DNA of 64,000 nt. Origin: Nematopogon swammerdamellus (taxonomy: Eukaryota > Arthropoda > Insecta > Lepidoptera > Adelidae). Positions 22,430 to 34,300 of this stretch are shown here, in pieces. The notes beneath the pieces are model-generated. The model searched no databases, was not told the origin of the DNA, and saw only the letters and a list, made by a program, of their open reading frames with translations. The stretch's first letter is position 1. The number at the start of each line of letters is the position of its first letter. Position numbers and translations under genes: made by a program. The DNA lies in contig OX336350.1 of assembly GCA_946902875.1 (NCBI GenBank), positions 21,628,048-21,692,047 on the forward strand. The letters run 5' to 3'.

Positions 22430-22740
22430 TTTTAGGCACGGTTTGGTACAACACCCGTGATGTCAGCCCATAACACCTCGGTGAACTAGGTGCCATGTCA
22501 GCTTCCCTTTGGTCGAGGCGGCTACACTGAACTGGACGGAAAACGCGAACTATTTACCTAGCCGTTTCCACCGACTACTTATACGATTATACGATAGAAT
22601 AAAATGATAGTTTTTTTTATTATGGAAACTGACACGGTTAGCTACATCACCTACAACATCCATGATTTCAGCCCATAACAGCACGTGAACTAGGTGACCG
22701 TGACCGCGCCCTGGTGTGCTTAACAACAGTCGAGCCACTG
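22430..22740 (-). mobile_element. Two partial SINE-like family B fragments, minus strand
   Basis: Reverse-complement landmarks of family B (CATGTCAGCTTCCC, AACTATTTACCTAGCCGTTT, then ATGGAAACTGACACGGTTAG) occur twice in tandem with gaps. Confidence 0.6.
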
Positions 22741-23578
22741 AGGCTGATAAGACATTTCAAGACAAGAATGGTTCAACCGTAACGTTTTGGTAACGTTGGC
22801 TTATCTCCGGCGCAGCCGCCTCCGCCTCCGCCTCGCCTTCTCATTGAAAGCGTTAGTGAGCTGGTGTTGACGTGTTCCACACACACACACACAGCACTCT
22901 CTAACTAAAACTACTACAGAACAATTTGACACTAAAAACGTAAGGACAATCAAACACTATAGTAATAGTAACACAATGAAACAACCTTACTAAAGTTCTG
23001 CTCAAAAATATATAAAATTATTCATTAAAACAGCTAATCTCAAATTAACTTATTTGCCAAATAAAAATATAAGTATTCAATGTCCAAATATTTTTTCGAT
23101 TATTTTAGGAGAACTCCTAAAATACTATGGTTTGACCAGCACTTTAGTGAGGACATTTATTGAGTGTGTGTGGGCATGCCCTTACGTTACCAATAAGTCA
23201 ATGTACAGAACAGAGAACAACAGAGAACTCTACCTACAGCATTTCAAATTTTGATAAAATACCTAGTCGGGATGTTTTTTTCAGCCAGCACAGTTTATCG
23301 ATCTTGAAGACAGATACCGATTAAGTCCTAAAATGTGAATTGATCAATTTTATATAAATAAATATTGTGTGTTATAATTAGATACTATTAGACGAATAGT
23401 ATGAAATGTGTCCTCGTTACATGTCTGTACAATAAATATTTTGTAAGATTTTGTATTTTCATTCATCGCTCCTAAATTAAGAACCCTGCTATGGCACCTC
23501 ACTCTGATCGTAAAAGGGTGTGGGAGAACGAGTATGAGGTTGAAAATAAAAAAGTCAGGCTATATTAAAATATAAATA

Positions 23579-25236
23579 TTTATTTTGCACACTTCTCACA
23601 GTTAATAAATAACTTATTCAAGATGCAATTACGTGAGAACACATGAGAAAAAGTTGAAAAGTGAACGACGAGTGATTTTTAACAGCGGCAGCGAGTCTAG
23701 CTAGAGACAAATAGTGAAAGTGTAGGATCTGTGAACACACTATGCCGTGAGCACACCCACATCCACCCTGATACTGGCGGGCGGTATACTAGACGGCATA
23801 TAACTGGGACCAGTGCAGTAGCCCATTTTAGGGTAGTTTTGGTTGAGGGCGCGGGATGCGACGGCGGGGAGAGCGCCTCCAGACCGCGTGATTGGTTGGC
23901 CAGTCGCCTGCCGCCCTCCGCATCCAAATACACTTCCGTACCTGCGCAAACTGGTCCATCCAAGTTATACGCCGTCAGTAAACTGCTGTTCAGGAATCGG
24001 GTGAAGTAGGTATAACGGTCATGATGCTCCGGCTCTGTACTCAACACCCGAAGTGTCACACACTGACATTCAACAGTAAAACAACTTAATAGCTAAGGAC
24101 AAGAAAGGGCTATGTATGTACATCACATCACACATATAATAGCGACCGAACGCGTGGGTAGGTACGCTCTGGAGATTTCCGTGAACTTCAGAACAAATAA
24201 CACCTTGCAACTACTGCTCGAAATTATTTTATTATTGCAACGATTTTCAAACGTGACATTCAAATCTCCACATTGGAGAAACATAATGAATATACACTAT
24301 ACTTGACACTTTTGCATTGATACTTAGACAGGATTCACATACTTATTCACATCCCTCTATGCGCTGAACTTATTCCTTTGCTGAGTTATATGTTGTGTTA
24401 CTGTGATAAAGTTTACTTTAAATGCATCTCTAGTTAGTACTTAGTCATTTATTATGTACAATATTTGTTTTCTTACTTATGTAGCTTCATTAACACTCAC
24501 CAGTTCTCACACCTGCCTACACACGTTGTTTAGATTTTTTAAACGTTATATATAAGTAAATCTACTTTGCAGAAACCTATAAAGTAGACTTAATAACGTT
24601 TGGTAAATCTAAACAACAACAGAAATCTATCCGGGATAGCCGATATAAATACCTAGTCCCAACCTGTTGACCTGATCGCCGGACTGACCCTGTCAGTCCT
24701 CCCACCAAGCACCATATATAGTATATAGGTATTGCAGAAACCTACAAGACTTAGTGTATAGTGGTAGCTTCTTCGCCCGCAAACTAATCCGGGACCTTTG
24801 TACAAAACCTCGGATCTCCAGGACAGATCAGAGAAGTAGTCAATCGCTACAGGTGTTGGCGAAAACATAGTGCTGGAGCACTCTGCGATGCACGGCGACA
24901 TCTACCTACAGCCAATACGTCGTCGGCATAATTTGCCATAAGCGCTAAATCTCCGCATAATACAGCGACGACACGGCAGATGCGGCGATCAGCTACCCGT
25001 CTTCCATGAATGTCACCAGACGGTTGTCACAGTAGGTTATACATTCACAATATCTAATATGTCCTAAAAATGTGTGTAAAAAGTCGGTATATAAAAATGT
25101 ATTCCGCAGGTAGGTTCGTATCTTGTAAATGCGAGATTGCGATTGTGAAATACTTAGTATAATGTACCTACTTAGAGTACTTAGAGTTAGATAGCTACAT
25201 AGGTACTACGAGTGCGGCTGGTGGCTGGTGCGCCGA
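23579..25236 (-). other. Candidate Tsp 3' UTR and flank
   Basis: Downstream of the Tsp stop on the minus strand. A minus-strand AATAAA lies at 23579-23584; nearer AATAAA or ATTAAA motifs also exist, so the true end is open. The stretch holds a long imperfect hairpin (24525-24616) and LINE-like pieces near 24650-24905. Confidence 0.4.
24525..24616. repeat. 92-nt imperfect hairpin
   Basis: GTTGTTTAGATT, AAACGTTA and AAATCTACTTT on the left pair with AAAGTAGACTT, TAACGTTT and AAATCTAAACAAC on the right, with small internal loops and a terminal loop of about 12 nt. It could be a MITE or a pre-miRNA-like structure. No evidence decides. Confidence 0.5.
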
Positions 25237-25322
25237 CTAGTTGTAGATGAGTTGTCGGTCCACTTCGAACTTCTTGTGCAAGTGGCGAGGCAGCTCGTCC
25301 GCAACGTTGACAGGAATTTTGT
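25237..25322 (-). CDS. Tsp: Tsp terminal exon
   Basis: 86 nt, entering in phase 1 (GAC). It encodes [20 protein letters not shown] and then VDRQLIYN with a TAG stop at 25237-25239. The acceptor on the minus strand is GTATTTCAG. Confidence 0.93.
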
Positions 25323-28300
25323 CTGAAATACAATTCTAGTGGTTCAAAAGTGCATGCCTATTTCTGATGACAAAGATAGCTACATAGCTAGACTGAAGGT
25401 GGGCTCCGCTGATGACATTTGTAGGGTGTGTAAGTATGTAATGCTGACCGTGGTTTGGATTTCAAGTAAAACTGTAGGTCCCTTCCCTTCTTACCTTACT
25501 AGGTGGTAGGGTTTAACGCTCCCGGGTTGGTACTACGGCACTGAATGAAAGGTCGGTTGAAACGGTTCAGTTCAGTGTAGCCGGCACGACCGAAGGGAAG
25601 GACTGACATTAGATCCAGTTGACCAAGTTCTGTGGTTATGGACTGACATCCCGGGGTTGTAGGTGATGTAGACATCCGTGTCAGTTTCCATCAAATAAAA
25701 AAAGAGCATGTGCTCACCGTTGCATCGGTAGACGAGGTTGGACCAGATGATCATCTCCTGGGAGAAGCAGAAGACGCCGAGCTGGCCGCCCTTGAGGGTG
25801 CTGTCGAAGATGTTGCCCGAGTCCGCGACGAGCGTCTTGCCCTCGTAGATCTTGAGCCGGATGAGCGCGATGCGCGGCCGGTGCAGCAGCCGCCAGCGGT
25901 ACGCCGTCTTCTCCTTCCACCCCACGTTCTTCGGGTCCTTCCACAGCAGCTTCACCTGCAAGTGCATCGTTTGCTCGTCTTAACACGTCCACGTGGGCCA
26001 TTTGGCCCCATTTAAAGTTTCTACTGGACACCGTGCTTGCACATGCTGCTTCCCTGCTTCCCTTTAGTCGCGCCGGCCACACTTTTTTTTATGTAATCCG
26101 GTATGGGTGGCTGAGTCGGAGGGGCCAAAGCGCATGCTCCGACCAGCCAATATAACCTCCGAGAAGGTAGGTGGCATACCGGAGACTTCTCTGGATTGCT
26201 GGCTATACTGGACTAGAGGAGAACACAACCGAGGATGCTATGCGGCCATCTTACATCCAGTACGTTGGTACCAACCCGGCCGGCTACAATTTGAGCCTAC
26301 CACCTAGTAAGGTGCAAGGGCAGGGACCTACAGTTTTACACCGGTTCCGAACGGTGAAGCAGCAGGTGTAGGTATGCACGTAAATTTTTTCGTCAGAAAA
26401 AACTCATTGGTACACGCCGACCGGATTCGAACCGAGGACCTCTCGCATGAGAAGCCGATGCCCAAATCACTCGGCCACCCGTCGCTTAAAACCACTGAAC
26501 TGGGAGGAAAATAGGAACTATTTCATAGCCGTTTCGATGATTGATATAGTGGGAGGTTCTAGATGTGCTAGATAGCGGATACCTGGTCAGGAGTGGAGTC
26601 AGTGTTCCAGAGGCTGTTGCGCAGGGTCTTGCCGGGGCCGGTGTTGGAGTTGACCAGCTTGAGCTGGATGCCGGGCTCGGCGACGGCGCGGAAGGGCGTG
26701 GTCTGCCAGTAGGTCTGCGTGTTCTTCTTCCACATCACCACGTAGAACCGCCGGTTGCTCTGGTAGCTACCACACAACAAGGCTGAGTGGACGCTGTCTT
26801 AGTTGAGAGTTGAAGTACACGCTTTTTGTTGAGAGTTGGCTGTTTTTCGGTACGGAATCCTCCGGCAACAAAAATGGGCCTCGATCTCGTCTCGTCTTGT
26901 CAAGCGAAGGATTCCGAACAAAAAAAAAGCAAATTTCTTCGAGGCGCGACGATTTGATCAACAATATTAGAAATGTCATCACAATCGATAATTTATTAAG
27001 TAGAATAAAATTGGGTGAATCAACTTTTTCTTGTAACGTAAAAACCAGCTGCAAAGTCAAATAAGTGTAAAAGTGTACTTATTACAATTTATTACTTAGT
27101 TGAAAATCAATAAATATAAAATACTTAGATTGATAGGCAATTGAAATAAAAGAAGAGAAGTATTTAAAATAAAACATTACCCAATTTTTAGGGGTGACCC
27201 AGGGGACAATTTTGCCCCCAGTTTTGTATGGAAAAAAGGGGTTGTCCTCAGGGTAACCAATATTTTTTTTTATTTACTCAAAATAATTTGTGCAGCTTAT
27301 AGCACATCCGGGAATGCTGGTAACAGGTACGGGCAACACTCCAACCCCTCGCACCTCCCCTCCGCGTCCGGCGCGCACACGCCGCCGCCCCGCGCGTCTG
27401 TCTCTTTGAGTTTCGTGTGTGAGCTTGTCAGGCGAGCGTCATTGTTTGTAATTAATTCTGTTCTGTCTGTGTGTTTCTATCAATATACGTTGATTGAGTG
27501 CAAAAGAGTGTATTCCTCCTTCGTGTGCCTCATCTTAGTGCTGCTCAGTACTCTCTAACCTAACCAATAACATCAGGACGCTATAAGCTTCTTTCTTATT
27601 AATCAATTACTTATCTGGGAGTTGTTGTAACTATTAAAATAAGGTGAAATTATCAAGATAATATCCCGTTTTCAGACAGATACCAAGAACAAGAAAAAGT
27701 TGATTCACCCAATTAATTAGTATGTAGAGTAATCAGGTAAATGACAGCACAACACCTACCACCGCATTTAGCAAACCAAGGACAACATAAAACTATCTTA
27801 GGGACGTACCACTCAATGCACATTGGCCTGAAACCTTTTGAGGAATTGACAAACCATTTATTCTAAGTATCGACCTATACCTTTCCTACAATCCATCCCG
27901 CAGCACTACGACAAGGGCGTACAAGATAGTAACAGAACCAACCTGAATATAAATCCTATATAGTCGTCGTCGATCTGCGAGTCGACGAAGAGTGTGCCCT
28001 CGAAGTCGACCCCGCCGAACCTCTCGTAGCCGACCGCGAGGCCGGGGTCCGAGTTGAGCGTCTGCACGATCTCGGCGCCCTCGTTCGCGATCACCCAGTA
28101 CGGGTCCGTCTGCGAGTCCCCCTCCGGGTCCAGCGCTATCGTCATGTAGTGTCTGCCCAGTCAACAAAGCCATCTTAGATAGAGCGTATGTACCTACATA
28201 CTCATCTAGGGCCAGTACACATAAGTCAGATTATGGGGTCACCTAACATTTATTTTTCATCATAGAGTCACCATACTATCCATCTTTATGCAGTCTGTGA

Positions 28301-31300
28301 TTGATAGTAGGTATGGATCATTCATAGCTCCACTTTGGGTACACAGTTTATACATTATTGTATCATCCCAATCAATATTTGCAAAAGATCTAATGGAAGA
28401 ATACGAGTGTATATATATATGTATAAGGTTAGACAGTTCAGTGTAGCCGGCACGATCAAAGGGGGGAAGCACTGACATGGCACCTAGTTCACCCGGTGTT
28501 ATGGGCTGACATCAGGGATGTTGTAGGTGATGTAGCCAACCACAGAACACCTACTTTGGAATTGGCAGTTATGGCAAAACCACGGCACGTATGAAACTAC
28601 ACGTTGATGTAGCGAACCATGTCAAGCTATCTGTGGTCGCGCACGAAGTTCAGCCGCTTCGCAGAGGAGTTGTGATTATGTTCGTGTAAGTATGTATGTA
28701 GGTACTGACCGGAAGTCGGTGGTGTGTATGAGAGAATTGTTGGGGCAGTTGTCGAAGGCGTTGGTGACGTTGTCGCCATCGTCGTCGTCGAAGCAGACGT
28801 CGCCGATGCCGTCCACTGCGGTCACCGCACACGTTTACATTACATTATACACATCGAGTAAGTAACAACTGGGTTTTAGTGTGTCAAAAGAGCTAGACAT
28901 TCAGGCGCAGACAATTGTATTTTTTCATGTTCTACCTACTCTTGATTTCAAGTTTGCTAAACATGCATAAAAATAGTCCACTGTAGAAAATTAATAATTT
29001 GTACAATCGATGCGAGCTGCCTATTTGGGCGGTCACTAAAAACGCAGGAATATAGGAACCGTCCCATGGGAGGAGAAGCAGCGAATAGAGGACGTACTGT
29101 TGCGGTCCTCCTGCCCCGGGTTGTGTATGAGGGGACAGTTGTCGTCCACGTCGAGGACGCCGTCGTTGTCGTCGTCGGCATCGCAGGCGTCTCCGATGGC
29201 GTCCCCGTCCGTGTCTAGCTGGTCGCTGTTCGCTATCTTGACGCAGTTGTCCATGCTGTCCTGGATACCGTCACTGCGAACGAATGAGTCTTGCGTTATC
29301 ATTACCTATTCATAATTACTTGTTTATGAAATGAGTAGCTTCGATCCAGACCTGGATACAGGTTACATTTTCATGTTGTCCGTCTGCGGCAGCGGTTATC
29401 GCATTATTGTTGTGTGTATGTGTGTGTGGGTGGTAACTGGTATCACCTGTCGCGGTCGATGTCGCTGTCGCAGGCGTCGCCGACTCCGTCCCGGTCGGAG
29501 TCCTCCTGGCGGGGGTTGCGGTTGCGCCAGCAGTTGTCGCACGCGTCGCCCACGCGGTCCCCGTCCGTGTCCGTCTGTTGCGGGTTGTATTTCAGCGGGC
29601 AGTTATCCTGCTCGTTCATTATACCTGCGTACCAGTATTATACGTATTATTGAGCAAATTGCTAAAATTGTCACGTTTGCATAGTCATATAAACATATAG
29701 GAACAGCTATCGGGCGTCGCCGCGCTCGGCTACAGTGGGAGAGAGGAGAGGCGGTGGTGTACCGTCGTTGTCCATGTCGGGGTCGCAGGCGTCGCCGAGC
29801 CCGTCGCCGTCGGCGTCCTCCTGGGCGGGGTTGTAGACGCGCGGACAGTTGTCGCAGGCGTCCCCGCGCTTGTCCCCGCCGCCCTCGTCCGTGTCCAGCT
29901 GCTCCGGGTTATACTTCAGACGGCAGTTGTCCTGTACGCCAATACACATCCATCACCCGTCTAGACTCCATTTCACAGTATAAGTCCAGCCCAGATAAAA
30001 CAATTATGAAGAAACATCAACGACATGTGGAAACGTTCAAAGCGTCTCGTATGCCGTCGGGGGCCATCAGGATTGCATAGTGGCACATAAGCTAGCAAAA
30101 TTTGCCGGGTTGGCACCTAATTGGGAATATTGATGGAATCGACTGCGCCTGAGGCTCCGACCTCCAGCTCAGCTACCCATTTCGGATGTATTAAAAATAT
30201 TGGACTTACAGGCATGTTGGGAACTTTATCACCGTCAGCGTCGGGGTCGCAGGCGTCTCCGAGGCCGTCGGCGTCGACGTCCTCCTGGCCCGAGTTGGAG
30301 ATGTCGGGGCAGTTGTCGGCGCGGCAGTGCAAGTCTGCGCAAGGCAGCGCCGCGTCCGGCCATCCGTCCAGGTCGTAGTCCGTCCCGCATACTGTGCCGT
30401 TACCCGCCCACCCCAACTGCACCCACATTGTGTTGCTCAATTTTCATTTTGCACAATCCTGCAATGTTTTCGCCTTAAAGAAATTCGATCTGGTTTAAAC
30501 TCAAATTAGGTATAGCAAAGCAGGTTAGATCAATAGTGTTAGAAAGTAAGATGATACGGCACCAATAGATCAATAGTGTAAGAAAGTAAGATGATAGGTA
30601 CATAAGAAGGCGGTAGTAGGTACTAACGTCGCAGACGCAGCGGTTGCCGTAGCCAAGCGTGTATGTGTGTATGTCAAGCGGCGGGTGGCCGAGTGGTTTG
30701 GGCATCGGCTTCTCATGCGGGAGGTCCGAGGTTCGAATCCGGTCGGCGTGTACCAATGAGTTTTTTCTGACGAAAAAATTTACGTGCATACCTACACCCG
30801 CTGCTTCACCGTTCGGAACCGGTGTAAAACTGTAGGTCCCTTCCCTTGCCCCTTACTAGGTGGTAGGCTCAAATTGTAGCCGACTGGGTTGGTACCACCG
30901 TACTGGATGTAAGATGGCCGCAAGCAACCTCGGTTGTGTTCTCCTCTAGTCCAGTATAGCCAGCAATCCAGGGAAGTCTCCGGTATGGCACCTACCACTC
31001 CTGTGGAATCTTGTGGTGGATGACCTCATCAGACGTCTAAACACAGCACTGCCGTCGTTACGAAGAATGCAGTAACTCGATCCAGCTTAGTTTCGAGAAA
31101 AACGCGCGCAAAGTTTTTTTGCTTTCTCTAAACTCTCGTGAACATTTTGTATGACTTTTTATTTTTGTATCAAAGAATGTGCAATTAGAATTTATATTAA
31201 GTATATTCTGAAGTTATAGTACTTTTCAATATTTAATTAAAAGTCATAATGCGTTTTAGTGAGGGTTTATATTTATCGGTAATACAATCATGCTAAGCTT

Positions 31301-34300
31301 CTGTGCAGTAAGTAGCACACTTACTGCAGTTAAGTGTAGGAAATATAGTTACTGCAATGATGCATAGTTTGTTCTATATTTATACAATTTAATGAACTAA
31401 TCAAGAGCGCAGTAAGTATTAACGTTACTGCATTCAAGAATAGATTTTTTCATGTGAGCTCATTTGAAATTCATACTAATAATGTTTAAAGAATTCTACA
31501 TCAGTAGGAATGCTTGTAAAGGAAGGAAGGTGTGGAACTAAGGCCCATCGGCAGTAGAGGAGGGTGTTAATCGAGGTCGGAACTAGCGAGTGGCCACTCT
31601 AAATTTCCCGCGCATGCTTCACGTTTCGGCTCGCATCATGCCCTCGTCAGGTAGTCTGCGTTGACTAGGACGCGGGGAACCACCAGTCCCGCTCTCGACC
31701 TCCCTCTCTCTACCTATCCATATTCTGTAGGATGCTTCCAGTGACGTTTTGGAAACTCTCTTCATAATATATGAGCTTAGCGTCGATCTTGGCAGCCCTA
31801 GATTCTTGAAGAGACTGTAGAGCGACTTCGCTTGTAGTCCTCTTGCTCCGACTTCCACAGCGAAGAGGTCAGTCTTGAATCCGTTTGTCACAATCCGGTC
31901 TACTAAGTTGCAGTACTTGTTAAGTTTGATGTTGTGGTCCTTCGGTATGTTACTTTCCCATGGAACTGTAAGTTCAACAAGTACTACATGCTGTTAGGTC
32001 TTAAAGCTGTGGTACAGATTTCCGAAGGAATTTTGTAATGCTTCTCATGTGTGTCCATCAACAATTCCCAATCCTTTGCTGCTCCCAAAATTGAAGAAGG
32101 TTTAGTCCTATCTTTGGGCAGCTTTTTGGCTCTAGGCTCCAAGTTGACCTTCTGGAAGCCGCTACTGGTTTGCCCTTTCCTGGTCCGTGCAATTGACAGG
32201 TTGATGGCCACTCTGATGATTTGGAGGACTTTATCATGACGGTAGGAATGCTGGCCTCGCTCAAGTAGTATTTTGCATCCGCATAACAAATGTTTGGCCG
32301 TGCCTACGGACTCCTTACATGACGGGAATAGTCTATTTGTAGTTTCATCCCATCAGGTTACTCGGGTCGGGGAGAGTAAGCTGGAATGCATTTAGGTAGA
32401 ACTTAAGCAGCTCAGGGGACCAGTTGTATATTATGGATTTCCACGTCAATGCAGGAGGGATGCAGAAGTCGCCCACTGTTAGCCAATCATTCTGCATTTC
32501 TAGATTTAAGGCGTGAAGTTTGAAACCTTGTTCCATGTACTCCTGAGCAAAACCTTTCAGTATTTCTTTATCAGACTTTGCTGTTTCTATGCCCAGTCCA
32601 GTTCTATTGGTGAGTGTACCAACTTGGTATGATTTTTAGAAGTCGAGTCTCGAGTCCAGTTCATCTGATAGCGATGTGTTGGGTAAGGCTATCATTGGAG
32701 TCTTTGAGTATACATCGTTTGGCTATTCTCGCCTTTTGATAAAACATCGACGGTTTCTTAATGCTCAGTCCAAAGTTATTGTGATATCTGTACAGCGTTG
32801 ACGAGTCAGCCGGGTGAGCCAGCCAAACCATGACTTCAGTAATCTGGTCACATAAGAGTCTAATTTAGTCAGGTTTTGCTTTGTGAAGTCGTAGACGAGA
32901 AATGGCCATGAAAGTTTTGATGTCAGAATGTTATCGTAAATCCATGCCTTTTGAAGTTGTAGAAAGTTTTCTCCTCTTTCTGTTCATTCACACTGGCACA
33001 CTTGTATATTTGCTTGCGCACGCGCTGCCGCTAACACTGCATTAGGACACCGAATATAATTCCTTAACTACATCGAAATAACTGTCGCATTTACTGCACT
33101 GAAGTTTTGTGGTTAATAAAAACTTTTTCACACTTTAACTACACTACAAAGCAATAACTCTTATTACTGTCCTTAAAGCTACTACACCATCTAATTATCT
33201 TTATACAATACACTTATTTCACTGCAGTAACTCGTATTACTGCGCTTAAAGCTAGTTTACTAAAAAATTATCTTAATTAAACACACTTATTTACAATGCA
33301 GCAAATGTGGTTACTGCATTATTTGATAGTGTATATTTTTTAACACTAGCATTATTTTATGCGTTAGCCAGTTTAACCTGCAGTATGTATATTTGCTGCA
33401 TTGTTGGATAGTAATTTGCATGTTAAATATGCATTGTATTGTGCCGGACACGACACATCGGTCCGATGCGACGCGGTTACCGCACCCCGCGCCCCTCTGG
33501 CGCGGCGTGCGTCCGCGCTCGCCTCGGCCCGCCGCCCTGGCAGTCGATCACACCACGGAGTCAAGTATAGTCGCTTTGAGTCAATAATAATTCTCAGTCG
33601 TTTTATTACACGTTTATACACAGCTATCATAGTGTTTCATTTGGACCTTAAACACTAACACCCTACATAGGACACTCGCATATAGTAGCTAAAGTGCCAC
33701 AACTGGTAAAGGGGGAAATTGATGTGCCGGACACGACACATCGGTCCGATGCGACGCGGTTACCGCACCCCGCGCCCCTCTGGCGCGGCGTGCGTCCGCG
33801 CTCGCCTCGGCCCGCCGCCCTGGCAGTCGATCACACCACGGAGTCAAGTATAGTCGCTTTGAGTCAATAATAATTCTCAGTCGTTTTATTACACATTTAT
33901 ACACAGCTATCATAGTGTTTCATTTGGACCTTAAACACTAACACCCTACATAGGACACTCGCATATAGTAGCTAAAGTGCTACAACTGGTGACCTACCGA
34001 CGTGATTCGCGCGCGAGTTAATTGTGGACATCTAGTGTTTTTAGTGACATTCAGTGTTTTAAGTGACATTTAGTTTGAGTAGAGACTGGGAATCATGAGT
34101 AACGACGGAGAGCATGCACACTTAGTGGCGCAAGATGCAACACCGTGTGGGGCGACAGGTGAATTGGCGGCTTTGTCGGTGTCAAGCCGCATTCCAGAGT
34201 TTTGGCGGCAACAACCTAAACTGTGGTTCATACAGTTTGAGGCCATCACGGCTTCGCAGAGGCTGAGCGACGACCAACGGTGGCAGACGGTCATCGCAAA

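Noticed and set aside
30674..30760. A tRNA gene (Leu/Ser-like A and B boxes)
   Set aside because: It is the head of a SINE with a tail and poly-A. The same head recurs at 10100-10195 and 26400-26490, and no full cloverleaf with a normal 3' end was seen.
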